Shown here in pieces: positions 20,075-31,844 of a stretch of 60,000 nucleotides of DNA (position 1 is the stretch's first letter; each line of letters starts with the position of its first letter). The translations under genes and the position numbers were made by a program. A model generated the notes under the pieces. It did no database searches and had not been told where the DNA came from. It saw only the letters and a list, made by a program, of their open reading frames with translations. This DNA comes from Symsagittifera roscoffensis (Eukaryota > Xenacoelomorpha > Acoela > Convolutidae), in NCBI RefSeq assembly GCF_963678635.1, contig NC_087071.1:46179095-46239094 (forward strand), read 5' to 3'.

Positions 20075-21070
20075 GGCTAAAAGCAGTTAGGAAGATAGCG
20101 CCGATTTCGCGGCAAGTTTGACACAGATGTTCTTTTCCAGCTGGGGGATTCGCCATATAATTTCGTCCGTCTATTTTCCTCATAGCAGTTGACAAGCAGA
20201 AGTAGGTATGAAGTCAATTGGAACACCTATTACGGAAATTACTGGAAAAGACGGTAATCTGAGAACGGAAAGATTCCAACGGGCAATACTTCAAGTATGG
20301 TAACACTCCTTACAACTACGAGAAAATGTACTTCGCACCAGATATACGCGCTTTTTAGAGAGACTGTCCGAACACTCGCGACAATTACCACCATTGGTGG
20401 CGGGTGACGAGGTCTCAATGCAGAATCAGACAGGGCCGCACGCTAGTAAATGGGATCGCAACGGAATTGTGATTGAAGTTCGTCAATTTGATCAATATGT
20501 TGTGAAGGATGATGGCTCAGGGCATGTCACTTTGCGAAACAGGAAATCTCTCAGAAGGTACTTACCACTAATCAACAAATCGCAAAAAGCTGACATGTCA
20601 CCGCAAAAAGCAAAGATGCCTAGTTTTAATGTTGAACATATTTTTTCTGTACGGAAAAAATAGTAGGGGACCCTAAAGATACACTGGTCGGGGGGGGGGG
20701 GGGGGTGAAAAGGCCTGCTGAAGAGCACTCGAACACCATCCCAGAAATTCACGTCCCAGTATTTCACAAGCACCTTCCACCGGAGATCCGCCTGTTTATA
20801 CAGAAACTGCTGTATATCCCAACAAGGTCCTTGAAGATCAGGTTCGCGAGAAAGTTCATCTAGAAGCTGTAAACCCAACGCCAGGAAGCGTGGTTGACTA
20901 CCCGGTGCAAGAGAAAGATACAGAACAAGTCTCACCAAAAACTAATCTCAGTAAAGAGTTAAGGCAACTCATGCCTCTTAGTAATCCAGGTGCAAAGAAG
21001 TCAATAATCCCTGTCGATGTTTTGGAGCTCTAGAAACGGCGACCAACGAGGCGACTAGAAAACAACCTGA
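20075..21070 (+). pseudogene. Gypsy-type integrase C-terminus, better preserved copy
   Basis: The open stretch at 20394-20663 carries the integrase C-terminal domain signature: VAGDEVSMQNQTGPHASKWD, then a GIVIEVRQFDQYVVK-DGSGHVTLRNRKSLRRYLP-like run. Upstream pieces (from 20080) match the end of the catalytic core; downstream, coding-like sequence continues to about 21050 (RRPTRRLENNLIDYGV). A G run of about 16 at 20691-20706 breaks the frame. It is joined upstream to PLE copy E and downstream to PLE copy F. Confidence 0.7.
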
Positions 21071-21259
21071 TCGATTACGGGGTTATGTGGCGGCCGGCAC
21101 TGTGGCTTATCAAGAACACGGAAACACTGATCAAAAAACGCATTTGTAAACTATCAAAATGACTTGATAGACATATTCAGCCTCTTCTATACAAGAATCA
21201 TGGGGGCGCATATGATATTGTAACCTGTCAACTGTATTTAGATATATTCTACAAAGACT

Positions 21260-21883
21260 GGTTTTCAAATAAAATTAAAAATTGTTGAAAGACTCACTCC
21301 ACTTTTTACAATGCAATATCAAGGCAATTCATCTCAACTGTTAGCTGTAGAGGTTCGGCAATTATCTGTGGCACAAAAAATTTTTACAACAAGAAATTTA
21401 AAAACATGTTTGCCATTCCTCAAATACTTCCTGTGCACGTGAACTGAGATCCAAAGTGGTGTATAAGGTTACATGTAGTGGATGTAACTCCACCTATGTC
21501 GGACAGACAGTCCGACATTTAGCCACGAGTGTCGATGAACACCGCAAAGGAGACTCCCCAGTAGGGCTACATTTGTTAGAAAGTAATCAGGAGGTAGGCG
21601 GTACTGCGGAGCTGAAGTCAGAGATTATAGACCAAACAGCCAACACTCAGAAGCTACTCACACTAGAAGCTTCGCATATTTGGAGGGAGAGGCCAAGAAT
21701 CAACAGACGCGACGAATTCAGGAGCCAAGAATTAACAATAAAAAAAAGTCCAAGTATAACATGGCTAAATTTCAAAAAATTGACATGTCAGAATCGAAAA
21801 TGTTCCCAAATCGAAATTTTATAACAATGGAAGAACAAGAAACTAAAAAGTTTCAGAAATTTACAGAAAAATGTTATAAATGA
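21260..21883 (+). pseudogene. PLE copy F, GIY-YIG endonuclease part
   Basis: Only the endonuclease end of the element is present. From 21456 the frame is open: a CSGC metal-binding pair, STYVGQTVRHL (the GIY-YIG core), H and EH residues, and LEASHIWRERPRINRRDEF carrying the late glutamate of the fold. A frame break lies just upstream, near 21440. The copy is followed by the best spaced PLE 3' tail in the window. Confidence 0.75.
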
Positions 21884-21999
21884 TTGCGTAATTTATTATG
21901 TACTAACAGTTTTTAAAACTTTATTGGTCAAAAAATTTTACAGCATTTTTATACATGTTTCTCATCTTTTCACATCTTTGATCTTTTTGTAAATTTTGT

Positions 22000-22050
22000 A
22001 CAAAAAGTTTAATCCTGATGATGCACAAAATGTGTGAAAACGTTTGAATT
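22000..22050 (+). ncRNA. Hammerhead-like motif, PLE copy F
   Basis: Reads CCTGATGA, TGCACA-AAA-TGTGTG, AAAACGTTT. The CTGATGA box is canonical; the GAAA box has merged with the stem. Flanks AAAAAG-TTTAAT upstream and ATTAG-CTTTTT downstream can pair as stem I (4 plus 5 bp around a small internal loop). The position after the endonuclease fits the known place of these motifs in Penelope-like elements. Confidence 0.5.
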
Positions 22051-22108
22051 AGCTTTTTACATTTCTTATAAAATAATTAACTAACCCGAGAAAGTTTTCA
22101 AGTTTTTC

Positions 22109-22308
22109 NNNNNNNNNNNNNNNNNNNNNNNNNNNNNNNNNNNNNNNNNNNNNNNNNNNNNNNNNNNNNNNNNNNNNNNNNNNNNNNNNNNNNNNNNNNN
22201 NNNNNNNNNNNNNNNNNNNNNNNNNNNNNNNNNNNNNNNNNNNNNNNNNNNNNNNNNNNNNNNNNNNNNNNNNNNNNNNNNNNNNNNNNNNNNNNNNNNN
22301 NNNNNNNN
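22109..22308. other. Assembly gap, 200 N
   Basis: A run of exactly 200 N, the usual placeholder for a gap of unknown size. PLE copy F ends about 60 bases before it; the sequence after it is unrelated. Confidence 0.98.
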
Positions 22309-23200
22309 AAAAGCAAAATACCCTCCACGAAAAAATAATAATCATGTATGTTCTCGCTATTGGGATAACCCAATGACAACAACCAATTAAGTAAATTTTC
22401 AAGCTAATTTAAATCCTCCACAGGATCATAGTGAAAATTACCCATTCTTTCAACAAAATAAAAATAAAAGCAAGCACCTCATCATATGGATTATTTATCA
22501 TCTGATGATGATTTTTTACAACCAGACGTTTTTGCACCATATACCCAGGAATACCGCACACAAGGATCGCGACCACCTCATACATATAATAGAATTTTTT
22601 CTCCAAACCCAACAGATACACGAAATCTATACTTTGGATGTGTACATACTGTTCCGGAAGGCTATAATGGTAAAAGGGTATAAGTTACTGGGGGTGGGGC
22701 TAAAATGGGTAAGACCCCTTTCAACCGACTTATATCTTTTCAATTATCATAAGGTGAGCCTCAGAGATCCGTTGAAGTCTATGCTTAATTGCTTGTCGTC
22801 AGCACACATGTGGTATGGCCCATCCATTTCTCTCACTTCATTGCCAACAACGAGAAGAATAGTAAAGAGCAGAAGAGGTCTCTCTACGGTTCCCGCTGGC
22901 ACCTCGCTAGTCTTTTTTCGCAGGGACAGTTTGTCGCCCGTTCAACTTACTACTTCAGTTTTGCAGTCACTTATTTTTGAAACCAGGTGAGCTTTTTACA
23001 CTTACGCTCAAACTGTTTTGCAAATATTACAAAAGAGAAGTTTGACGCAAAAAATTAAAGGTGAGGTCAAAACAAACTAGAAAAACATTTTCTCCTTTAT
23101 CGATAGTTGCAGCTATATCAGAAGGGATTTTCAGCAGGGCTGTTGCAGTTGAATGGTTTGATAAAAGAACAGACTGGACTAGTTTGAGTTCAAAAGACAA
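22309..23200. other. No gene recognised
   Basis: A 65-residue open frame at 22486-22683 (starting MDYLSSDDDFLQPD) has an acidic start but no recognised family, and could be chance. Nothing else is supported. Confidence 0.4.
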
Positions 23201-24010
23201 CTAACATAGAGATAAATTTTTTAAACTTTTGGCGTTAAGTTTCTCTAGAATCTTGCTGAGTATGGAGACTTTTGTGCTTTTTTGGAAAAAATTGAATTCA
23301 TAGCCCTTCAGTGATGTTTGCTTCAACAATGGAGATGAATGGCCGATCTTCAGCAGGTCTGGAACTGTGCCAGTTTTAAGTGAAAAACTGAAACCATTCA
23401 ACAAATCATCTGCAAACGAAGTATAAACAGTTTTGAGAGTTTTCAGGTCAATATAAACAGTTGCCGCTGTCGAGATATATTCCAACATCTTGTACAATTG
23501 AACACGTTCAGTTTGAGACAACTCGAAGGAGAGCATATGTGTGACGACCGGATGTTTATAAACTGATACTTTTTTGTGTCAACAAGTATCCTACGAGATC
23601 TTCCATTCATAGAAACATGAAAAGTCTTCCGCTAAAGTTTCAGTGGAAGAAGCCGGCATATTGCTGCTGTGTTGTCGATTGATCATATTTTTCAGTGATT
23701 TAAAAAACAGTTTGGCGTCACTCGCGGCAGATAGGTTTGGCAAAAAAAGAGCCGTGTTTTTTCAAGAAGCTGTGGAAGAACGCAAGCTGTATGCTTATAT
23801 TTTGAAGAACTCTCCTCTTACATTTTCTGAGCATACGGTTTTCATCTGCCATACCGCTCTTGTTACACGCGTCTGAGCCATTACATCTTCATCAACTAAA
23901 TATAGTCATAATTCGAACCGTTTTTTTTAGAAAAGAGCAGTGGATAGACATCGCCTTATCTATGATTGCTTTGCCATGCTTGTTCTAGAACCCCAGAACT
24001 AAAACATGTC
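23201..24010 (-). pseudogene. Non-LTR retrotransposon fragment (linker and front of RT)
   Basis: On the minus strand, 23880-23560 matches the linker that precedes the RT in CR1/L2-like elements (AKLFFKSLKNMINRQ, LAEDFSCFYEWKI). The 23536-23201 frame then gives FELSQTE, LKTGTVPDLLKIGHSSPLLK and ILSKILEK, the first RT blocks. The YxDD part is missing. Sequence at 23800-24010 matches 26520-26800, which lies downstream of the endonuclease in a second copy, so both fragments come from one family. Confidence 0.65.
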
Positions 24011-25795
24011 TTCAGTTCATTTTTGAGTGCGCGGGCTCTTCAAGCACGTGTTCATTTCCACTAAAAAAAGACGACTGGCATCATTGTTTTTTTGGTAATC
24101 ATAGCAAATAATACAGGGATATATGTGTGAACTTTTATTTTTTTTTGAATATTTTTTCGTTTTGAAAGACTTAATAAATAGATGTGTTATCTTTCGACGA
24201 ACCACATTTTTTGAACTGGATAGTCCATGATGCCAATTAAGGAGTTTTAATGATGCCGTATAGAATATAATAAATATCGACGCTATTTATGATAACCCAA
24301 AAAACCATCAGAAAGATTTGAGTATTTATCATATTAAAGCACCTATTTTCTTGAATCGAACAAAATGTCACAATTTCAAAATTGAATGTCGGTATCAAGA
24401 AAAAATATTGTTGGTTTGAGTTTTTTGATTTGTTTCTTAGTTCGAGCGAACAAAGCGAGGAGCAATTGGGCTTATGATAAGTTAATTTGATGGCTTGAAT
24501 GCCTGCAAACGCTGAGTTTAAAACAAAAACTATTCGTTGCGATCAGATTAATTAGTTGATTAGAGTACTTTAGCGACTTCTTGCTATTTCAACAATTCAA
24601 AAAAACTGAAAACATTTTTTTTCAACTATCTTGTCTTTTTTCTATAAAACATGTTTTTACATAGCTTTTCTACTGTGACTGTCGACTGTACCACATATAA
24701 GTAACGAAATCGTGAAACTGATATATCATATTAATGCCTCTTCACCCAATTTGAACGATCTTAAAAGTTTTGAAAAAATTTCTTGCCGTCTATAAAACCA
24801 GTTTGAAATTGTTGATGTTGTTAATTATGGGCTTTCTGATGTCTGACTTTTAGTCCGAACTGTGAATACCAATTCTTCATTTAAAACTTGGTTAAAAATT
24901 TAATACAATCAAAGAAAGGTCTTTGATGCCTAATTGATGTCAGGGGATATATCAAAAAACGCTATTGTTCAATTAAAGAGCAATAAACAAATATACAAAA
25001 AAAAAGCTTTTTGAAAAATGTTTGGTCTCCAAATCCTTTGAATTGTCCCTCAAGCACCTTACTTCCTCTAATTTCCCGAGCAAAACTCAGGGCCATCTAC
25101 AACATTTGAAAAAAAACAGCGTTCTTTTACCAAAAAATTGTTGATTATACTCATGAAACTTGAACAAAAACGCAATTTTAAAGCTTAACAATGGCACAAC
25201 ATTCTCTATGTTTCTTTGAATAAGTCTGGCTAACCCCACCGGGCACTGAGTTTTATGAGAGAGAGCAGAGAGTAATTGAAAAGCCACAAAACATGGTTGG
25301 ACTGCCGACATATTTTTTCAAGTGCTTTTTTACAGTGAAATAATTGAAACTTTAAAGAGCAAACTTGTTTCATCTAGTAGGTAAAAAAAATAAAACTGAG
25401 ACTTTAGTTAAACTCAAAGAAATGTTGAATTAGGTTAAAATTAGTTCACTAAGTATTTGAAAAGAAGAGAAAATGAAATGAACCATAACATCTGAAACAA
25501 AAACTAGTTTTATCTTTAAACTTTAGATATCTCGAAAAGTCCATATCAACTTTTTGGGGCATAGCAAGATGCAGCTAGAGGGGTTCCTGAAATCATACGC
25601 TGAACCACTAGATGAATGGTGTCAGCACTTTAAGTCCAGAAAGTTAAATCTGACTAAGAAAATGATTTCCACTCCTTCAACAGTCGAGAGACAATGCCGT
25701 CTGAATATCACAGAAGCTTTCGCGCTTGGCATAATCATGCTTGGAGACTGATTTGCATGGAAATTTCTCTTAGAGCGTGCTCGAACGAGGTTGAG
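24011..25795. other. No gene recognised
   Basis: AT-rich sequence; the open frames at 25087-25311 and 25554-25751 show no family resemblance. Low-level derivation from the adjacent non-LTR copies is possible but not visible. Confidence 0.4.
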
Positions 25796-26032
25796 TTAAT
25801 TAGCTGAAACTTTTTTGATGCCGGTTAGCTCTCGTTTATAGTACAACTCTCGTACATTCGTTTTCGATTCTGGCAAATTGAATTGATATGATCCCAGAGA
25901 AAACTTGACAGGAATAAATAGTTTTTGTAGTCCAAAATGATTAGTGTCCTTCTGTTGGAGAGCCAATTCATTGATCGGACTGACTTGCTTTGGATTGAGA
26001 TACTTATTGTCTCTGTTGATGAATGACTGCAA
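25796..26032 (-). pseudogene. Conserved orphan protein fragment, copy 1
   Basis: The predicted protein contains YLNPKQVSPI, SLGSYQFNLPES and NVRELYYKRELTGI. A second copy lies at 28035-28286. The block lies upstream of endonuclease sequence in the second copy, so it may be the ORF1 or 5' part of the same non-LTR family; I do not recognise a domain. Confidence 0.45.
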
Positions 26033-26519
26033 TCGTTCTGTTGGTGTATTTTTAATTATAACCGTTCTATCCAGCTCAAAAAACTGACGTTTTCTGTAGA
26101 GGACAAATTTTTATTTTGATTAGAAGCTAAAGACTGAGTTTCCCAAGAGAAAACGAGAATCTATCCGGCCGAAAATAAGATAGCGTGACGAAGAGACGGT
26201 GTACCTTATCTGAAATTACTCTATGAGTGAGCCACCCGGACATAAACTCATCTGGTGCGACCAAGTGTATCCAACAAGACCTCAATACGTTTGCATTAAG
26301 CAAATTTAATAGAAATAAGATTTAAAAATACGTCACAGAATATTAGATAGTAAGAAATTTTTTGAAGTATCTCTACGTCTCAATAAGTCTACTTCATTGC
26401 TTTAAACAATACGGCAAACACCAGGTCAAAATCCGAACAACAGACCGAGCCCCTATATTGCGAAACGACGCAGACTGCAACGATTATTCCTCTCCAAAAC
26501 TCTCAATGCAGTAAATGCA
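26033..26519. other. No gene recognised
   Basis: Non-coding between the orphan fragment and the endonuclease fragment; part of it repeats sequence near 28290-28390. Confidence 0.4.
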
Positions 26520-27445
26520 ATCAATGCTTTTCTGAGCAAACGGTTTTCATCTGCCATTCCACTTTCATCTGCCAATTCATCTGCCGGTTTTCATCTGCCA
26601 TTCCATTTCTTACACGCTACTGAGCCACTACATCGTCATCAACCAAATGAATTCTTTTTTTGAACCAATTTTTAGAAAAGAGCAGTGGATAGACATCGCC
26701 TTGTCTAGGATTGCTTTGCAATTCTTGTTCTAAAACCCCAGAACTAAAACATGTCTTCAGTTCAACTTCTAGTGTTTTGGCGCTACAAGCAAGTGTTCAT
26801 TCCCACTTAAAAAATGATCATTGTCTTTTCATGATGTTCGTAGCAAAGAACACAGAGCAGTGATCACTGAGTTTACAATCCCCATCGGAAATACCGGTTG
26901 TGCTCAGACCTAGCGAACACAGATTTTGATCAATATGTATACCCACAGCGATGGGTGGCAAACGGCATAATATTTCAACTCCTGCAAGGGGCATTACTGT
27001 TTTATTGTCATAGGGAACGTTTAAGCGAATCATAAAATCACCAAAGAGAAATAATTTGCTAAGAAAACAGCAATATTGCATTACTAGATGAAAAAATCCA
27101 GACAAGAAAGCCACGAAAAAAGCTGACGGTGGTAGATTCAGAAAGCAAACGATAGCTGGATATCTGCCTGCTATAACTTCAATAACAAAAAATCTCTACT
27201 GTCATTTTCAAAGTTTTCTATATTGGTTACCCGATACTTCATGTTGTAATTCTGAAGTAACCAACCTCGTCGTTTATCGATCCTGTTAGCGCTAACAAAT
27301 CTAAATATTTCTGGGAAAAAGCCAACTGGAACGAATTGATCATTTTCATAATCTGTAATCCATGTTTCTTCAGGAAACAAAATATAAGTTCAAATGATTT
27401 AATGAGATTCCATAAAGCTAAAACTTTTTTTTCGAGAGATCTCAT
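26520..27445 (-). pseudogene. Non-LTR retrotransposon EEP endonuclease, broken
   Basis: On the minus strand the first piece (27445-27239) reads NMRSLEKKV-LI, the usual opening of apurinic-type (EEP) endonucleases of CR1/L2-like elements. The next frame (27380-27171) has ETWITDYEN with the catalytic ETW. Next come LFGDFMIRLN (the GDFN motif) and SDHCSVFF (the SDH motif) at 27114-26818. After the SDH motif, a frame with LKTCFSSGVLEQELQSNPRQ and VYPLLFSKNW runs to about 26640. Several frameshifts make it inactive; the RT is missing. Confidence 0.7.
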
Positions 27446-28034
27446 ATTTCCTTAGAAAATAATTGACATCTTGATTTTTTTTGCTTTTAGTCAATCTTTT
27501 TTCGAAATTTCAACCATAACTTTGCATCTTCATTGAGTCTGAACTGTCTCTGCACAGCTCTTTTGGGCCTGAAATCACATGTTTTAACCGTAATTTTCGA
27601 GTCTTTAGGAAAAACGCAGTGAAAAACGTTAGCTTATGATTTTTTAGTCGATACCATTTGATCTGTTGTGAGATTTACAGCTTTTTCTGCAAATTTCAAG
27701 CAACCCTTGACAAGTTTTGTTCTGTGTTAGATATATCGACATACTAAAGTTGCCCAGAAACCATTGCTCTGCTTTTCTGTTACTTCTTTAACTGGGTTTA
27801 TTATTAGCTGCTTCGATCCGGTCGAGATTGACGCTTTCGAGAATATTAGAAAAGTTACCGTTGAACAAATATTTGATGACCAAGAAAAGTTCCAGATGGG
27901 ACTATGATAGAAATCCAATTTTAGACGAACTGCATGCTGGTAAAGTATATCCAACACATTTCACATGCACTGACCGTCAACGATATTTTAAGCTAGTAAA
28001 ATGTTGCTCGCTAATTTTAAATTTTTCCTGTCAA
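27446..28034. other. Decayed DNA between orphan block and endonuclease
   Basis: Probably internal sequence of the same element; the open frames on both strands (27727-27957, 27828-28082) are not recognised. Confidence 0.35.
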
Positions 28035-28286
28035 TTAACTTTTCTGGGAGCATGCTCGAACGAGTTTGAAATGTTTATTTAAATCGTTTCTGATGCCGGT
28101 TAGCTCTCGTTGATAGTACAATTCTCGTACATTAGTTTCCGATTCTGACAAGGTGAATTGATATGATCCAAGAGAAGGTTCGATAGGAATAAATGGTTTT
28201 TGTAGTCCAGACTTTGAACTGATTATTGTCCTTCTGTATGAGAGGCAAAATGATTGGACTGACTTGCTTTGGATTGAGATACTCAA
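28035..28286 (-). pseudogene. Conserved orphan protein fragment, copy 2
   Basis: The protein shares LQKPFIPI-PSLGSYQF, SE-TNVRELYYQRELTGI with copy 1 at 25796-26032. The similarity at protein level is higher than expected of random decay, but no known domain is visible. It lies upstream, in minus-strand order, of the EEP endonuclease. Confidence 0.45.
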
Positions 28287-28777
28287 TGTCTCAATGATAA
28301 CAGTTCTCTCCAGCTCAAAAAAACTGACGTTTTCTGTAGAGGTCTAATTTTTTCATTTTGAATTGAAGCTGAACACTGAGTTACGCAAGAGAAAACGAGA
28401 ACAAAAAAGATTGAATTCAATTGAGATCAATGGAGCTGTTATGATTCAACTAATCCGAAAGAAAAAAAGGTTTGAGTGAATCTCTTAAATTTTTTTCTCT
28501 AATAACCAAGATGCGCGAGAACATATCGAGAAAGAATATCAAATCCGACAGAATATATATAGACGGAAATCGGGCGAAAAGCTTTAATATAAAATTTTCT
28601 ATCTAGCCTATCAGACAATTTTTATGTAGCTTGCCGGCGATCGTTATATCGTCAGGTAGAAAACCGTTTTAAGTTTTCAAAAAAACTGGCTGTGAATTGT
28701 AATTTTCAAAGGTCAAGATTTCAAAACTGACAACACTCTTACAATAATACTTTCTTTCAATTTACAAAAAAAAATTT
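28287..28777. other. No gene recognised
   Basis: AT-rich intergenic DNA; the part to about 28390 repeats sequence at 26060-26150. Confidence 0.4.
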
Positions 28778-29720
28778 TAACACTTGCGGCTCAAATTGTA
28801 AACCAGCATCCCAAAAGATGTAGAAAAATAGCTCGAAAAGATGGTGATTATGTACGAAGCGTTTAAATTGCAAATAACTCTGATCATTTTATAGTGATAA
28901 AAAAGTATCTTAAAATTCAGAATTGATAACCTTTAAAATTGGATAACACATGTTGTTTGAAAGTCAAAACATTCCCCAATTCGGTCGAGCACAAAAGAAA
29001 CGTACCTCGCTTGGGTTGTGCACGGTCAAGCACAATTGTTTTGATCAAGTACGGTTGGAACATACCGAATTATGATCGAGTAGGTCGAAACCTAAAGTGA
29101 GCACCTCGATCCGGGTTCTAATTTGAGTAACCCGATTCCTTCTTTAGATGGTGTGGATTGTTTTTGATTGCTCCGTTGCAATCGGAGTGCTCTTGCGGTG
29201 AAGTAAAAAAAACTCGATTATTGTTTTCCCACTAAACGTGATTTATCATAGTGACTTATCCACAAATGTGACGCACTATTATGGTTAAGCAAGCTGGAAC
29301 TTTTTTCACCGCTGAACGGAAACTTGAACTATCTTGTTATATATCTAGAACTTTCATTCCAAAAAAAACAAACGCCATACTTCGTCGATAAAAATCGTTG
29401 TTTTCTTCTAATGCCTCATTTTTAGTTTTCATCATGATTGTTTTTGTCCAGAATATCAATATTCCTCCATTAGGGATTTTCTCGAAGTTCACGGTTTCAT
29501 CAGGTAGTTTTAGTGACCCACGGATTTTTTGCTTGTGATTGAAGAATTCTTTTGCTTTAGAAAAATATTTATTAATGCCTCAGGGAGATAGGGTGATCAT
29601 CGTTTGGCTATTAAAATTGTTTAGGGATGGTTTGGTTTAATTATTCCATGAGCAAACAATTTAGAGAGCACATTTTTGTTCCTAAAAAATCAAACGTGCT
29701 CGCTAAATTTTGTTAATCTA
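28778..29720. repeat. Duplicated block, left copy with insert
   Basis: Bases 28778-28970 and 29306-29720 match 30003-30640, for instance TTCTCGAAGTTCACGGTTTC and CATACTTCGTCGATAAAAA. The left copy has about 335 extra bases at 28971-29305, which contain GTCGAGCACA-like motifs resembling the satellite at 32836. Non-coding. Confidence 0.6.
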
Positions 29721-30002
29721 AAAGAGGTTGTGTTTTTAGGATTTCATCAGCAAATTTTTAATTTTTTTTGGAGCGTTACGATTTGTAGGTTCCAGGTGTT
29801 CTTTCTAAGACTGCCTCACTTAGTGTTTGGCTTTCCGTAGATATTGTGTGTTTCGGAGTTCTACTTTTTTTAACCAATCCATTGAACTGATAGCCTCCAA
29901 TTGTATGAAAAACTTATTCAATTAGAATTGAGGGACGTATTTAATTAGAACTGAGAACACTCTTTCAATTATAAAGTTTTTCATTTGTCAACATTATTTT
30001 AA
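29721..30002. other. Spacer between duplicated blocks
   Basis: AT-rich, nothing recognised. Confidence 0.4.
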
Positions 30003-30640
30003 TACTTGCGACTGAAATTGTAAATCAGTATCCTAAAAGATGGAGAAAAATAGCTCAAAAAGATGGTGAATATGTACAAAGCAATTCAATTGCAAACAAC
30101 TCTGATCATTTTATTCTGATAAAAAGCATCATACAATGCTCCTTATAACTCAGAATTGATAACCTTTAAAATTGAATAACACATGTTGTTTGAAAGTGAA
30201 AACAGTCACCACTGAACGGAAACATCAAATATCTTGTTATCAATCTAGACATTTCATTCCAAAAAAAAACAAACGTCATACTTCGTCGATAAAAAGTCTT
30301 TCTTTTCTTCTGTTGCTTCATTTTTAGTTTTCGTCTTGATTTTTACTGTTCAGAATGCCAACAATCCCCCATTAGGGATTTTCTCGAAGTTCACGGTTTC
30401 ATCAGGTAGTTTTGGTGACCCACGGTTTTTTTTTGCTTGGGATTGAAGAATTCTCTTGTTTAGAAAAATATTTATTTATACCTGAGAGAGATGGGGTGAT
30501 CATCATTTGGCTATTAAAACTTTTTGAGGATGGTCTAGTTTGAATATTTCATGAGCAAACAATTTAATGAGCAAATTTTTGTTCTTAAAAACCAAACGTG
30601 CTCGCTAAACTATGTAAACCTAAAATAATTTGTGTTTTAA
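30003..30640. repeat. Duplicated block, right copy without insert
   Basis: Counterpart of 28778-29720, moderately diverged. It runs directly into the 80-bp tandem array. Confidence 0.6.
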
Positions 30641-31105
30641 GATTACGTCAGCAAATTGTTTACAAGGATTTTGCATTTGTTTTTTAATGTAAATCAAATT
30701 GCGAATAACTGGTGTAGCAAGATTAAGTTATTAAATTGGTTTCAATGATTTCGCAGTTCTTTTTTTTCATGTAAATCAAGTTGCGAATAACTTGTGTTGT
30801 AAGATTACGTCAGCAAATTGGTTACAATGATTTAGCATTTATCTTTTAAAGTAAATCAAATTGCGAGTAACTTATCTGATAAGATTACGTCAGCAAATTG
30901 TTTGCAATAGTTTCGCCTTTTTTTCTAATGTAAATCAAATTGCGAAAAACTTGTGTTGTAAGATTACGTCAACAAATTGGTTACCATGGTTTCGCATAAT
31001 TTCTTAATGTAAATCAAATTGCAAATAACCTGTGTTGTAAGATTACGTCAGCAAATTGGTTACAATGATTTCGCAGTTTTGTTTTAAGGTAAATCAAATC
31101 GTGTA
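30635..31105. repeat. 80-bp tandem array, six units
   Basis: The core GATTACGTCAGCAAATTG recurs at 30641, 30721 (diverged), 30803, 30883, 30962 and 31041, a period of 79-82 bp. Each unit also has a GTAAATCAAATTGCGA half. No coding potential. Confidence 0.75.
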
Positions 31106-31603
31106 GTTTTGGAAAAATCTGAAAAAGGAGACAATTGCGTATAAGGAATTTAAAGAGGGTGGCAGTGAAACGAAAGTATTTTTCTATACATTTCTCTAAA
31201 CATTTTCTAATTTCGAGCTAATTAATAAGGTAGTTTGCAATCGCTTATTTAAGCTTAGTTAAAGCCGTGAAAACCTAATTTTACTCAAATAAAGGTAATT
31301 TTTGGAGTTTTTAGCGCAGTTTTGGAACTCAAAAACGTGAAAACTCAAAAATTTTCCGCAAGAAATTTTGAAAATTTTTTTCGAAATTTCTAGTTGACTG
31401 TTTTTATTATGACTTTCAAATATGTCTATTTTTGTTTGAGTTTAGATCTTTTTATCACAACATGCAGAAAAAATGACACTAAATTTAAGAAAGAAAAAAA
31501 ATTTTTTGTACTTTTTATGAGACTGTGGTCGAAACATCCTGTGCTACATCCTGTAACTTCTAACTGATCTGTTTTTTTTTCTTGCTCCCCTTCATTTTCA
31601 GAC
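31106..31603. other. No gene recognised
   Basis: AT-rich sequence with no supported feature. Confidence 0.4.
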
Positions 31604-31670
31604 TCTACTTCTACTTCTACTTCGTCTTCTTCTTCTTCTTCTTCTTCTTCTTCTTCTTTATTTTCTTCTA
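31604..31670 (+). repeat. CTT microsatellite
   Basis: TCTACT repeats grade into about 13 CTT units, then drift. Confidence 0.9.
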
Positions 31671-31844
31671 AAGAAGCATTCAGAATTGATCCTATGGCTT
31701 GGAAGTGTCTTCTACAGCTTTATTTTCAGATATGAGTGTCAATTAAAACATACTACAACAGTTGTTTTTCGATTAGGATGATAAATACCCGGGTCGAGGT
31801 CCCAGACTCATCTCCGGACTTTTGCGACAAATTTTGGCATGTTC

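Noticed and set aside
22486-22990. Open frames after the assembly gap as genes
   Set aside because: Short, overlapping in different phases, with no recognisable motif; kept only as a note in the gap-side entry.
30635-31105. CRISPR array
   Set aside because: The 80-bp units are directly adjoining with diverged halves, not short repeats with unique spacers, and the DNA is eukaryotic.
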